This document shows, piece by piece, positions 17,012 to 25,809 of a DNA stretch of 64,000 nucleotides. The notes beneath the pieces were generated by a model. The model ran no database searches. It worked only from the letters and a program-made list of their open reading frames with translations, and was not told where the DNA came from. Both the position numbers and the translations under genes were made by a program. The DNA is from a virus, in the IMG/VR virus record IMGVR_UViG_3300013014_000020, positions 51,295 to 115,294 of that record. The stretch is one strand, 5' to 3'. Numbering within the stretch: the first letter of the stretch is position 1; each line of letters starts with the position of its first letter.

Positions 17012-19108
17012 ATGAAAGTTAAGGTAAAACATATAAAATGTGATATGTCCGAAAAAGACAGAAAGTTAGCAAACGATTTTATAAAATTTCTACAAAAAAA
17101 ATATCCATTAAAAGAAGAAATTACAATTATTTTTACTGGTGAAAGATTTGGCACAATGACATCTGGAAGTAGAACTAAAGATTCTGAACTTAAAATATTA
17201 ACTAAAGGAAGAATGAATAGAGATATTTTTAGAACTTTAGCTCACGAATGGATACACGAATGGCAAATGAATGTAAAAGGAAAAAAACCAACTAACGATG
17301 GTATTGGTGGGCCACTAGAAGATGAAGCAAATGCTGAAGCTGGTTCTCTATTAAAGAAATTTGAAAAAAATTTTCCAGAAAAAGAAGAAATGATGTATGA
17401 AGGTATAAATAAAAAAATTAATTTATTAAAAGAAAATATTTTAATCACTGAAAAAGAAAACATCAAAAAAGAATTTCTTTTAGAGATGAAAAAGATTGGT
17501 ATTGAAAAATTACCGTATTCGTATTCGGCATTAAAACAATTTGTTGATCCAGAAACAATGAACATACATTATAACAAACATTATAAAGGTTATGTTAAAA
17601 AATTAAATGACGCTCTTTCTAAAAAAAATTATAAAGATGTTGATTTAGAAGATATTATAAAATCTATTGGTAAGTACGATACAAAAGTTAGAAACAACGC
17701 TGGTGGTGCTTTTAATCACGCTTTATTTTGGAAAATGTTATCACCAAAAAAACAAATACCAAAAGGTGAAATTTTTGAAAAGATTACCAAACAATATGGT
17801 AATATTAAAAAAATGAAAGACGAGTTTAATGAAGTTGCTAAAGAAAGATTCGGTTCTGGTTGGGTTTGGCTTATTTTAACAAAAACAAATAGACTAAAAA
17901 TTATGTCAACACCAAATCAAGATAACCCTTTAATGAACATTGTTAAAGATGGTGGATACCCATTACTTGGTCTTGATCTTTGGGAGCACGCTTATTATTT
18001 AAGATACAGAAACAAAAGAGATGAGTATATTAAAAAATTCTGGAATCACATAAATTGGGAATTTGTTAATGAGCTCTATGTTGGGAAATCTAAAAAAAAA
18101 TTAAATGAATCTTATTTAAAAGTTTTATTAGAGAGCGAAGAATTTGAACCGGATATTAAACGTGCGATGAATCGTGAATTACAAAAAATTAGATTAATTC
18201 CATTAGACGCTGAAGCCGCAGAAGTTGCAATCAATAACATAATAACAACAGAAATTGATGAACGTGGTTTAAAATTTGATAGGTCAATAGTTGGTTTAAT
18301 GTCTTTAGATTTAAACAATACTTCCGAAAGAACTAGATTTAGATTTAATAATTATTATCAAAGATTCATTAGAAGTAGGTCAAGGGGTCTTGATTTTGAG
18401 GCGTTAATTTCTGGTTTATTAGGTGGCAATATTTCTTCTGGGTTAAATACCCCTTATGATATTATTACGTCAGATAATTTAAAAATCTCTTGTAAAATTG
18501 TTAGAGACACAAGTGAATCACCAGTATTAAAAGGTGTGAAAGCTTCGTTAAGTAATTATATTAATTCATACACGGGTAGTGATGAAAATAAAAACCTATT
18601 ACAAAGTATTGAGTCTGAACCAAATGTAATTGCAAAATTAATTAATAGTGAAAATCAGGATATGAGAAATGTTGCTGAAGATTTAATTAGTTATTTATTA
18701 GTAGATATTGACGGCATGTTACTTGGTGTACCAAAAAATGATTATGAAATATCATTATATTATTACGATAAAAACGCACTTAAAAATATTCTTAAATTAC
18801 CTGGAATGACAACCGCACCAAAATCAAAGGGTTCTCAACAAATAAGGTTCTCAACAAAAATACTTAAATTAACAAATTCTGAAGTTACACCATTAAGGGG
18901 TTCTATTAAATTTCCAGATATAACTATGGAAGAATACTCAAAATTTTTATTAGGTGATGATAAAACAAAAGAAGTTCTTGATTTATTTAATAATTTAGGT
19001 CAAAAATATGGTGTAGGTAAATTAGGTGATAATATACCACAGGACGTTATTAAAAATCTTTCTAGAAATGAAAGATTTAAGATAGATATGAGAAGAATAC
19101 TAAAATAA
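17012..19108 (+). CDS. Fusion: HExxH metallopeptidase + Fe/Mn superoxide dismutase + unknown C-terminal domain
   Basis: 698 residues in at least three parts. Residues ~1-120: a small metallopeptidase with LAHEWIHEWQ (H78, E79, H82) and a downstream EDEANAEA helix (E103/E105) as candidate third ligand. Residues ~164-355: a complete Fe/Mn superoxide dismutase. It has LPYSYSAL, H186 and gateway H190/Y194 in IHYNKHYKGYV, H236 in NNAGGAFNHALFW, FGSGWVWL, Q303 in STPNQDNPL (Mn-type position), and D322/H326 in LDLWEHAYYL. Residues ~360-698 are unrecognised, with a possible degenerate nuclease-like patch (LDFEALISGLLGG, TPYDIIT, KISCKIV). SOD converts superoxide to oxygen and peroxide. The gene follows the helicase's terminator and has its own TATTTAT only 5 bases before the ATG. 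It may act in the infected cell or be packaged in the virion. Confidence 0.85.
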   Translation: MKVKVKHIKCDMSEKDRKLANDFIKFLQKKYPLKEEITIIFTGERFGTMTSGSRTKDSELKILTKGRMNRDIFRTLAHEWIHEWQMNVKGKKPTNDGIGGPLEDEANAEAGSLLKKFEKNFPEKEEMMYEGINKKINLLKENILITEKENIKKEFLLEMKKIGIEKLPYSYSALKQFVDPETMNIHYNKHYKGYVKKLNDALSKKNYKDVDLEDIIKSIGKYDTKVRNNAGGAFNHALFWKMLSPKKQIPKGEIFEKITKQYGNIKKMKDEFNEVAKERFGSGWVWLILTKTNRLKIMSTPNQDNPLMNIVKDGGYPLLGLDLWEHAYYLRYRNKRDEYIKKFWNHINWEFVNELYVGKSKKKLNESYLKVLLESEEFEPDIKRAMNRELQKIRLIPLDAEAAEVAINNIITTEIDERGLKFDRSIVGLMSLDLNNTSERTRFRFNNYYQRFIRSRSRGLDFEALISGLLGGNISSGLNTPYDIITSDNLKISCKIVRDTSESPVLKGVKASLSNYINSYTGSDENKNLLQSIESEPNVIAKLINSENQDMRNVAEDLISYLLVDIDGMLLGVPKNDYEISLYYYDKNALKNILKLPGMTTAPKSKGSQQIRFSTKILKLTNSEVTPLRGSIKFPDITMEEYSKFLLGDDKTKEVLDLFNNLGQKYGVGKLGDNIPQDVIKNLSRNERFKIDMRRILK

Positions 19109-19118
19109 TTTATTATGA

Positions 19119-19125
19119 TATTTAT
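19119..19125 (+). promoter_or_regulatory. TATTTAT before gp13-like gene
   Basis: GATATTTATATAAAAAAAC, 13 bases before the ATG at 19139; overlaps nothing else. Confidence 0.55.
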
Positions 19126-19138
19126 ATAAAAAAACTGT

Positions 19139-20266
19139 ATGGCAATTATTGACGAACCAGAAAGAAGTAAGTTGTACACAAAAGTAAGACATTTACTTGG
19201 TGCACCATTAAGATCCGTTGAATTAGAGGACGAACAAATGGATACATTGCTTGAATTTTCAATTGATGAGTATTCGCAATATGTTCAAGATTGGTTAATA
19301 GAATCACAATGGACAGCACTTCACAATCTTAATTTAGATACACAATCATTAACAAAAGCTTTTACAACTAGAAGTTTAGATTATGAAACTAGGTATACAT
19401 ATGCCTACTCTAAAATCGTAGGACTACAAGCCGGTGGTGATTCTGTATTGAAAAAGGATTATATACAATTAGTACCTAAACAACAAATTTATGAAATTCC
19501 TGCTGGTCGTGAATTAAATGAATTGTTATGGTATTCTCCACCAGAATTAAATAATATGGTATTTGACCCATGGTCTTTTGGTTCTTTAGGTGTTGGCGGT
19601 GGTCTTGGAGGCGGTGGAGGTCTAGCTCAGATGGGTAATATGGGTGGTAGTTATTTTATGATGCCAGCCTTTGATATGTTACTTAGAATGCAAGAAATTA
19701 ATATACAAAGAAGAATTATTGCCGGTGAATTAACATATCGTGTAACAGCATTACCTGAAGGTAAAAAAGCAGTTCATTTAATGAATACACCTGGTGGTAA
19801 ATTCGACTTTGGTAATTCAACTTTAATGAGAGGTAGAGTTTGGTATTGGTATTACGATGATGGTGGTGATAGAGATAACTGTTTGGCAAAAAATCCAGAT
19901 ATAATAAGACTACCATCCGATGTTCCATTTGACAAAATAAATTGGTTAGAGTTAAATAATCCGGCCCAAGTTTGGGTTAGAAGATGGTTTATTGCTTATT
20001 GTAAGGAAACATTATCTAGGGTTCGTGGTAAATTTAGCGGGAACTTAAAAACAGGTGAAGGTGGTGATCTTACGATGGATTATACATCACTTGCAACTGA
20101 AGCTAAAGATGAAAAGACAAAACTTATTGACGAACTTATTGGTGCCGAAGGTAGACTTACTAGGTTAAAACCAGAAAAAGTTATGGAGAGAGAAGCATTA
20201 CTTGCTGAAAACTTAAATAAACAGCTCAAGTTTAGAGCAATGCCTAGACAAATTTATGTGATATGA
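19139..20266 (+). CDS. gp13-like neck / head completion protein
   Basis: 375 residues. The N-terminus (KLYTKVRHLLGAPLRSVELE, EDEQMDTLLEFSIDEYSQYV) is a helical connector-like domain of the kind seen in phage neck and head-tail adaptors. A Gly-rich stretch (residues ~150-175: GVGGGLGGGGGLAQMGNMGG) is a flexible loop. The C-terminal half contains FIAYCKETLSRVRGKFSG, typical of T4 gp13-type neck proteins, and a long final helix (KVMEREALLAENLNKQLKF). It is separated from the minus-strand gp14/gp15-like genes by the helicase and SOD genes, so the neck genes are split over both strands. A TATTTAT motif (19119-19125) lies 13 bases before the ATG. The stop overlaps the next gene by 4 bases (ATGA). 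Confidence 0.5.
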   Translation: MAIIDEPERSKLYTKVRHLLGAPLRSVELEDEQMDTLLEFSIDEYSQYVQDWLIESQWTALHNLNLDTQSLTKAFTTRSLDYETRYTYAYSKIVGLQAGGDSVLKKDYIQLVPKQQIYEIPAGRELNELLWYSPPELNNMVFDPWSFGSLGVGGGLGGGGGLAQMGNMGGSYFMMPAFDMLLRMQEINIQRRIIAGELTYRVTALPEGKKAVHLMNTPGGKFDFGNSTLMRGRVWYWYYDDGGDRDNCLAKNPDIIRLPSDVPFDKINWLELNNPAQVWVRRWFIAYCKETLSRVRGKFSGNLKTGEGGDLTMDYTSLATEAKDEKTKLIDELIGAEGRLTRLKPEKVMEREALLAENLNKQLKFRAMPRQIYVI

Positions 20267-20634
20267 TAAGAATAGAAAATATAACACCAAGAAAAAATAT
20301 TGTAAAATACCAAACACATATTCCTATTGAAATACCAAACGAAGTTGTGGTACCAGAAGTTACTGATAAAATCATTTCAGACTCAATTTATAAAATAGGT
20401 AAAGAATCTTTATTAATTGTAAAAGACGTTGAGCAATCTGAAGTTACTTTAAATTCCGAAACAAGTTCTAAAATCACAATAAAATCTTTGTCTAGCGTTA
20501 TAGTAAAGACTGATGTTGGTCAAATTGATGAAGAGTGGGACGAACTCCTTTTAGAAAAAGGAGCTTGTGTTCGATTTAAATTTGTTGATGGTAACTGGTA
20601 TATCTTATCAAGTGACGGCTTAAAGATTAGTTAG
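20263..20634 (+). CDS. Hypothetical beta-rich phage protein
   Basis: 123 residues, not assigned. The first ~35 residues (NITPRKNIVKYQTHIPIEIP) look extended. The rest alternates short strands (SEVTLNSETSSKITIKSLSS) and ends in ACVRFKFVDGNWYILSSDGL, a C-terminal pattern often seen in small phage virion proteins with a jelly-roll or beta-sandwich fold. Translation is probably coupled to the neck gene, whose stop codon it overlaps (ATGA). Its TAG stop (20632-20634) overlaps the stop of DNA polymerase on the other strand. It may be a minor head or neck decoration protein; this is only inferred from position. Confidence 0.6.
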   Translation: MIRIENITPRKNIVKYQTHIPIEIPNEVVVPEVTDKIISDSIYKIGKESLLIVKDVEQSEVTLNSETSSKITIKSLSSVIVKTDVGQIDEEWDELLLEKGACVRFKFVDGNWYILSSDGLKIS

Positions 20635-23564
20635 ATATAATCTTCCCACCCATCTTCAGCTAACTCGTAAATATAATTTGGGTCAACACCAACATTTTCC
20701 CAAAATATAACTTCACCCTTTTCCATATCAATTAGGTCTTTTTGTATATCATCCTGATCCTTTTCTTCAAACGGAACACCATTAATTAATATACATTGGT
20801 CTTTTGTAAAGAACGGTCTATCTTCTGGGTTTTTAACTAAAAGCCCATCTCTTACTTCTTCTTTAAAAACAACAAGTAATGGCTCTACTCGTTTATTAAA
20901 AGTTGCAATTGCTCTTTGGATATTATACTCACCGGTTAAACCTGGGTTACTTTCTAATTCTTGGGGGTTAATTCTGTAACAATTAAGTTGTATTACAGAT
21001 TCTGTACTAGCAAGTTTATATGCAACATCGGTTGGTACACCGGTATTAGCTTCTTTATTTTTAGAATTACTACGTACCCAGTTATCGTCTGACCAAGACT
21101 TTTCCCAACCATTCTCAAGTAGAAACTTTTCTTTTTCTTTATACGAACCTTTAAATACTGTAGAGTCGGAGAAAAATAATTTTACTTGTTCGTCATTCCA
21201 TCCGGCTTTTGGTCTATTAACTTTTTGTACATCTCCGTGTGATGCTTTTGTTCCATTATTAACATAATAAATAACATCACCAAGATTAACATTTAAACCC
21301 TCATTAATCGCAAGTTCCATATGGGCTTGTCTTGACATTAAAGCACCTGCTTTTGTTTTGGTTTTACTTCTTTTAATGTAATCATCAATTGATTGTTTAA
21401 TCTTTGCTTTACTTGCAATGTCCATTAAAGGAATTTTTTGATCAAATATTCTTTGTACATATTCGTAGTACCACTCAACAAACCCTTGACCATCACCATT
21501 AAGTAATAATTTAACACCTTTGTCTAAAAATAACTCAATATACTTTGGCATCTTTTTAGATTTAATACTATTACCTGTAAGTTTAACTTTTCCGTTGTGT
21601 TCTAATGTTGCATAGTTTTTACGTGCTAGGTTAATACAAGAATCCCAAGTACCGTCACAATCAAGTCCCATTGTACCACGCATAAACCGGTCGTTAAATT
21701 CGGCCACATCAGCATCATAACCAGTATACTCTTTTCCTTCTTTCACTAACCAATTTAATCCACGACCAACATACTTCCTATCATCAACACCACCATCTGG
21801 CAACGAAAAGTTCATACCGTCCGTATCACATACAAGTGGGGTGTAACCTCGTTTCACAAAGAATTTTAACATTTGTCTTAAATATTGACGACCGGTACAA
21901 GTGATTTTTTCTCCCATATCCATATCGCCCCAGGGAAATACTTGTGGAGCCGAAAGAGCACCAAATAATGAGTTAATAAAAATCTTAATCGGTAACTGTT
22001 TTGTATCAAATGATTTGGCCTTCTTTTTATCTATTGATTTATACTCTGATGCCAAGTTCTTATACATAATACGACTATCCCTAAAATAAGATAATAACCC
22101 TTTCATTACACCTGTAATATCTGATTCCGGAAACACATCGTGTGTTAATTGGATTGAAGGATAAAGTGATGAGTAATCAAGTTTTAATACGTTCCTTGAA
22201 AATCCTGTTTTAAGTAAACGTGATAACCCACCAACAAAGTTTCTTTTTTCTTTTTTTGCTGGAATTGCAAGTCCATTCTTATAGGACCAAGCAAGCATTA
22301 CAAGTTTCCAGATTGTTGCGGTCCCCATTGTTGATACTCTTTCATAAGTTGTTGGAAGAAGTGATGCAAGAAGAAAAGATCCCTGGTTAAACTCTTCGTC
22401 AACAAGTAATGTTTCTTCTAAGTCATCGTCAAGGTAACGCTCCACAATATCATCACCAGTTGTTTGAATATAAATGTCAGTTCTTCTTTCACATACCTCA
22501 TCAATTTTTTCACTGACACCAACTTTCTTATATTTACCATTTTCTATATTTAACCAGTATAAGTTTTTTTCCTTATACAAAGAACCAATTTTATCGTGGT
22601 CAATATAAACCCGGTCGGCCGCTTCACCGTCAATAAATTTTGTAATATATTTAAGACCGGCCTCTTTAATGGATGAATTAATTGCTTGAGCCCTACGAAC
22701 TGAATGGATAATATCAATAATGTTATAACCCCACATTTGAGTTTGAGTGAATTTCTCAACCTCATTACCAAGTTTTAACATAGAATCTTTTTGTGTTATT
22801 GATCTTTCTCCGTGAAGAGACTTGGCAATCTTTTTAATGTCAAGGTGTAACATTTTACATCTTTCATAAATCCAAAACCAGTCAAAGTTTGCCGAGTTAT
22901 AACCTGAAATGATTGAGGGTTTTATTTCGTCTATAATTTTAAAAAATTCTACAAGACCTCGTCTTTCTTCATCTTCATTTGAACACTCAATTACTTTTTT
23001 GTAACCTGTATTTGTTTTAATCCCAATCATAAAGATACGACCATCCTTTGGTTCTAAAGAGGTCGTCTCAAGGTCAAATACAAGTCTTGTAATATCATTG
23101 TATTCATCAAATCCTTTAAATAATCTTTTTTCTTTTGATATTAAAAATTGTTCCGTTGGGGTTAGCATTAGAAATTTATCTTTTGCTTTTTCACCCCAAG
23201 GGTCTATTCCGCCGTCTTTAAAAAATTGTGATAGAGCTCTATACCCTTTTAGTGATTTAACAAGAAACGTTAAACCATTTTCCAATTGCTCATTACCATC
23301 GGTTCTTAATTTCTCAATTACGATACCGTATTTAGACATTGCTTCTTTTTGTAACGCCTTGGATCCTTGATAAAAATTAAGACCACGTAAGTCACCGACC
23401 CATGCAAATGCAATTAGACTATCTCTAACGATTGATTTTCCTTTTCCTGGTACTTCTTTGATTTTATAAATGTGGTCTTTTTGATAGTCAAATTCTATCG
23501 CCACAATGTGTTCATCTGGATCATTCCCTTCCAGAAAGGATTTAATTTCCTCTGCTGTAATCAT
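20631..23564 (-). CDS. Family B DNA polymerase (replicative)
   Basis: 977 residues, slightly longer than T4 gp43 (898). Proofreading exonuclease: Exo I LVFDLETTSL (D164, E166) and Exo II SGYNSANFDWFW (N223/D228). The Exo III region falls near residues 270-300. Polymerase: motif A LKLDYSSLYPSIQL (~residue 462), motif B KIFINSLFGALSAP (~530), and motif C VCDTDGMNFS (~582) with a DTDG rather than DTDS core. It is the phage replicase, acting with a clamp and helicase not in this window. The leader is unusual: a TATTTAT motif at 23625-23631, then a perfect 17-base hairpin or operator (23594-23610) within about 65 bases of TSS-like sequence. The stop overlaps the convergent gene by 4 bases. Confidence 0.95.
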   Translation of the reverse strand: MITAEEIKSFLEGNDPDEHIVAIEFDYQKDHIYKIKEVPGKGKSIVRDSLIAFAWVGDLRGLNFYQGSKALQKEAMSKYGIVIEKLRTDGNEQLENGLTFLVKSLKGYRALSQFFKDGGIDPWGEKAKDKFLMLTPTEQFLISKEKRLFKGFDEYNDITRLVFDLETTSLEPKDGRIFMIGIKTNTGYKKVIECSNEDEERRGLVEFFKIIDEIKPSIISGYNSANFDWFWIYERCKMLHLDIKKIAKSLHGERSITQKDSMLKLGNEVEKFTQTQMWGYNIIDIIHSVRRAQAINSSIKEAGLKYITKFIDGEAADRVYIDHDKIGSLYKEKNLYWLNIENGKYKKVGVSEKIDEVCERRTDIYIQTTGDDIVERYLDDDLEETLLVDEEFNQGSFLLASLLPTTYERVSTMGTATIWKLVMLAWSYKNGLAIPAKKEKRNFVGGLSRLLKTGFSRNVLKLDYSSLYPSIQLTHDVFPESDITGVMKGLLSYFRDSRIMYKNLASEYKSIDKKKAKSFDTKQLPIKIFINSLFGALSAPQVFPWGDMDMGEKITCTGRQYLRQMLKFFVKRGYTPLVCDTDGMNFSLPDGGVDDRKYVGRGLNWLVKEGKEYTGYDADVAEFNDRFMRGTMGLDCDGTWDSCINLARKNYATLEHNGKVKLTGNSIKSKKMPKYIELFLDKGVKLLLNGDGQGFVEWYYEYVQRIFDQKIPLMDIASKAKIKQSIDDYIKRSKTKTKAGALMSRQAHMELAINEGLNVNLGDVIYYVNNGTKASHGDVQKVNRPKAGWNDEQVKLFFSDSTVFKGSYKEKEKFLLENGWEKSWSDDNWVRSNSKNKEANTGVPTDVAYKLASTESVIQLNCYRINPQELESNPGLTGEYNIQRAIATFNKRVEPLLVVFKEEVRDGLLVKNPEDRPFFTKDQCILINGVPFEEKDQDDIQKDLIDMEKGEVIFWENVGVDPNYIYELAEDGWEDYI

Positions 23565-23593
23565 AAATATATTTTTTTGAGCGGTTTATTTGC

Positions 23594-23610
23594 TTTCGTA
23601 GTTTACGAAA
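23594..23610. promoter_or_regulatory. Perfect palindrome in DNA polymerase leader
   Basis: TTTCGTA-GTT-TACGAAA, a 7-base perfect inverted repeat with a 3-base centre, 30 bases before the polymerase ATG and 15 bases downstream of a TATTTAT motif (23625-23631). It is either an operator for a dimeric repressor or a small RNA hairpin for translational control (T4 polymerase autoregulates through a leader hairpin; that comparison is inference). Confidence 0.5.
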
Positions 23611-23624
23611 TTTACCTTACCTCA

Positions 23625-23631
23625 ATAAATA
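23625..23631 (-). promoter_or_regulatory. TATTTAT upstream of DNA polymerase
   Basis: Minus-strand ATATATTTATTGAGG, 61 bases before the polymerase ATG, with the palindrome at 23594-23610 in between. Confidence 0.5.
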
Positions 23632-23656
23632 TATTGATTTAACCAACTAATGTCAA

Positions 23657-23694
23657 ATAAAAAACCCTCCTTTATTTTGGGGGGAGGGTTTTAA
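23657..23694 (-). terminator. Terminator between fibre unit and DNA polymerase
   Basis: Stem AAAACCCTCC / GGAGGGTTTT with an 8-10 base loop and flanking T-runs on both strands. It lies 5 bases after the 60-residue gene and about 90 bases before the DNA polymerase start, so it insulates the polymerase from fibre transcription. Confidence 0.78.
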
Positions 23695-23698
23695 TTTA

Positions 23699-23881
23699 TT
23701 AATTTAATAATAATGTGTGTAATTCTTCTTCGGTCCAAGTTTCTTTAAATGCAACTTCTTTAAGGATTGGTCCTTGTTCAGTTCTAAATCTAATTCCTCT
23801 TGGTACTTGCCTAATTGCAATTACCTTGTGTTCACCAATTGTTTTTGGTTCTTCATACTTAAATAATAATTTAATTTCCAT
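23699..23881 (-). CDS. Small hypothetical protein
   Basis: 60 residues, MEIKLLFKYEEPKT start. Predicted short beta strands (KVIAIRQVPRGIRFRTEQG), then an acidic amphipathic C-terminal helix (WTEEELHTLLLN). No recognised family. It follows the beta-roll fibre gene (23902-25797) by 20 bases on the same strand and is followed directly by a strong bidirectional-looking hairpin terminator (23657-23694), so it is the last gene of that fibre unit. Small proteins at the end of a fibre unit may be chaperones or decoration proteins, but nothing in the sequence proves this. Confidence 0.55.
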   Translation of the reverse strand: MEIKLLFKYEEPKTIGEHKVIAIRQVPRGIRFRTEQGPILKEVAFKETWTEEELHTLLLN

Positions 23882-23901
23882 TTTTATTTTTGATTTATTG
23901 T

Positions 23902-25797
23902 TTATACAATATTTAACACACCACCATTATTCCAAACTGTTCCTGAAGCAAGGCCTGCTGAACTTGTTGGTAAATTACTCAAATGTAGACAGTTCATATG
24001 TGCCGTATTTGCCGCTGTTGTTGTAATACCATTACCAATAATAAAAGAACAATCGTGCGATACTGTATTTCCGGACCCACCAAGAATACCAGAGTGAGAA
24101 TTTGTTATAGTGTTTTGAATACCACCAACAACAAGTGAATAACATCCACTTGATACGTTACAAGCGCCACCACCAATAAACGAACAACCACAATTTGTCA
24201 TATTACCAAAACCACCACCTATTGTTGAGTAAACTCCACTACTAGTGTTGGTTCCACCACCACCTATTGTTGATCTATCACCAAAAGCACGATTAAAATA
24301 ACCACCACTAACAGTTGATGTATCACCACTTGATGTGTTTTGACAACCACCACCAATTACAGAATAATCACCTAATGCTAGGTTACCGTTAGTACCGGAT
24401 GATGAACCACCACCACCAACTGTTGAGTAATTACCGCTTGCGGTATTACAACGACCACCAAGAATTGATGACGCAAAACCTATTGAGGTGTTACAAGTAC
24501 CACCAACAACAACTGATTCGGGCGAATCCGTAACATTACACCCACCACCACCAATAAATGATGCGGGTCCGTTTGCTGTGTTTACATAACCACCACTTAC
24601 TGTTGATAAATAATTACTTGATGTGTTAAACGCACCTCCACCAATAAATGATGCGGGTCCGTTTGCTGTGTTTCCGTAACCACCACTTATAGTTGAACTT
24701 TCGCCGATTGTTGTGTTTCCTAAACCACCACCAATAAAAGAAAATTCTGAAGTTACAACATCATCTAAATCAAAGGTTAAATTATTTGTTGGTGATGAAC
24801 CACCAATAGTATTACCAGAAACTAAAACTTGTTCTCCTTGTTCATATCTTACACCTGTATTTATGATTATAATGTTACTAACAACACCACTACTAACATC
24901 AAAACTAAATTGTAAGTTTGAACCATAACCAACTAAACTAGTTGGATTAACTGTATATGTGTTATCTGTGATTCCAGATAAACTACCAGAATTAAAACTA
25001 ATTGAGGTTACAAAACCACCATAATTTGTATTTCCTAATCCACCTCCTATTGTTGAAAATTCACCTAGTATAACGTTTTCACATCCACCACCATTAAATG
25101 TGTAGTAATTTCCTGATGTGTTACACTCACCACCACTTATTGTTGCTCCGCCCGTTGCGCCACCACTTAATATTGTTGTATTAGAAAGCCCACCACCAAT
25201 TGTATCAAATTGGTTTTCGGAAAGATTATTACGACCTCCACTTACGGTTGATTGATAACCAGATGATGTGTTAAACGCTCCACCACTTACGGTTGAGTAA
25301 TAACCACTTGATGTGTTACGATAACCACCACTTACGGTTGAATGATAACCACTTGATGTATTTCTACGTCCCCCACTTACTGTTGAATAACACGCACTTG
25401 ATGTATTTTCAAGACCACCTCCTACGGTTGAAGAATTACCACTTGATGTGTTATTAATACCTCCACTTACTGTTGAACCATAACAACTTGATGTGTTAAG
25501 ATAACCACCACTTACGGTTGAATGATAACCACTTGATGTATTTCTACGTCCCCCACTTACGGTTGAGTAATTACATCCGGCAGTATTTAAAAGTCCTCCA
25601 CTTACCACGGAGTAATCACCAATTGCTGAACCACTTACATTTACTAATTGTACGGAACTACTTCCAGAACCAACTTCATATAGTTGTGTTGATCCAGTAA
25701 TATTTGATGTCCCCGTAACAATTAAATTCCCATTAATTGTTATATCACCACCTATGGTTTGTCCCGATAAGTTATTTACTATGTATTTTATTGCCAT
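23902..25797 (-). CDS. Fibre/adhesin with YadA-like beta-roll repeats
   Basis: 631 residues. The N-terminal ~40 residues (MAIKYIVNNLSGQTI, GGDITINGNLIVTG) match those of the beta-helix fibre at 26696-27979 and probably attach both to the same virion site. Residues ~55-600 are mostly 15-residue repeats of the type STVSGGxxNTSSGxx, the spacing and Gly pattern of left-handed beta-rolls in trimeric autotransporter heads. The array is interrupted at ~252-355 by an insert with GYGSNLQFSFDVSSGVVSN. The C-terminus (LPTSSAGLASGTVWNNGGV) resembles that of the fibre at 47192-50473. The Ser/Thr content is very high, offering many O-glycosylation sites. A TATTTAT motif at 25810-25816 is 12 bases before the ATG. 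Confidence 0.8.
   Translation of the reverse strand: MAIKYIVNNLSGQTIGGDITINGNLIVTGTSNITGSTQLYEVGSGSSSVQLVNVSGSAIGDYSVVSGGLLNTAGCNYSTVSGGRRNTSSGYHSTVSGGYLNTSSCYGSTVSGGINNTSSGNSSTVGGGLENTSSACYSTVSGGRRNTSSGYHSTVSGGYRNTSSGYYSTVSGGAFNTSSGYQSTVSGGRNNLSENQFDTIGGGLSNTTILSGGATGGATISGGECNTSGNYYTFNGGGCENVILGEFSTIGGGLGNTNYGGFVTSISFNSGSLSGITDNTYTVNPTSLVGYGSNLQFSFDVSSGVVSNIIIINTGVRYEQGEQVLVSGNTIGGSSPTNNLTFDLDDVVTSEFSFIGGGLGNTTIGESSTISGGYGNTANGPASFIGGGAFNTSSNYLSTVSGGYVNTANGPASFIGGGGCNVTDSPESVVVGGTCNTSIGFASSILGGRCNTASGNYSTVGGGGSSSGTNGNLALGDYSVIGGGCQNTSSGDTSTVSGGYFNRAFGDRSTIGGGGTNTSSGVYSTIGGGFGNMTNCGCSFIGGGACNVSSGCYSLVVGGIQNTITNSHSGILGGSGNTVSHDCSFIIGNGITTTAANTAHMNCLHLSNLPTSSAGLASGTVWNNGGVLNIV
25190..25620 (-). 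repeat. 45-base tandem repeats encoding beta-roll; includes a perfect 61-base duplication
   Basis: The fibre gene is built here of degenerate 45-base units (15 residues each). The stretches 25320-25380 and 25500-25560 are identical over 61 bases and lie exactly 180 bases (four units) apart, which indicates recent duplication or gene conversion. Confidence 0.8.
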
Positions 25798-25809
25798 TTT
25801 ATCTTTTTA

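Noticed and set aside
25190-25620. Regularly spaced repeats that could suggest a CRISPR array
   Set aside because: Units are 45 bases with no spacer/repeat alternation, keep one coding frame and translate to STVSGG-type repeats; no cas genes.
23902-25797. Beta-roll fibres as host autotransporter genes in a prophage
   Set aside because: No signal peptide, no YadA anchor domain, and they sit among phage fibres with phage-type promoters; phage origin is simpler.
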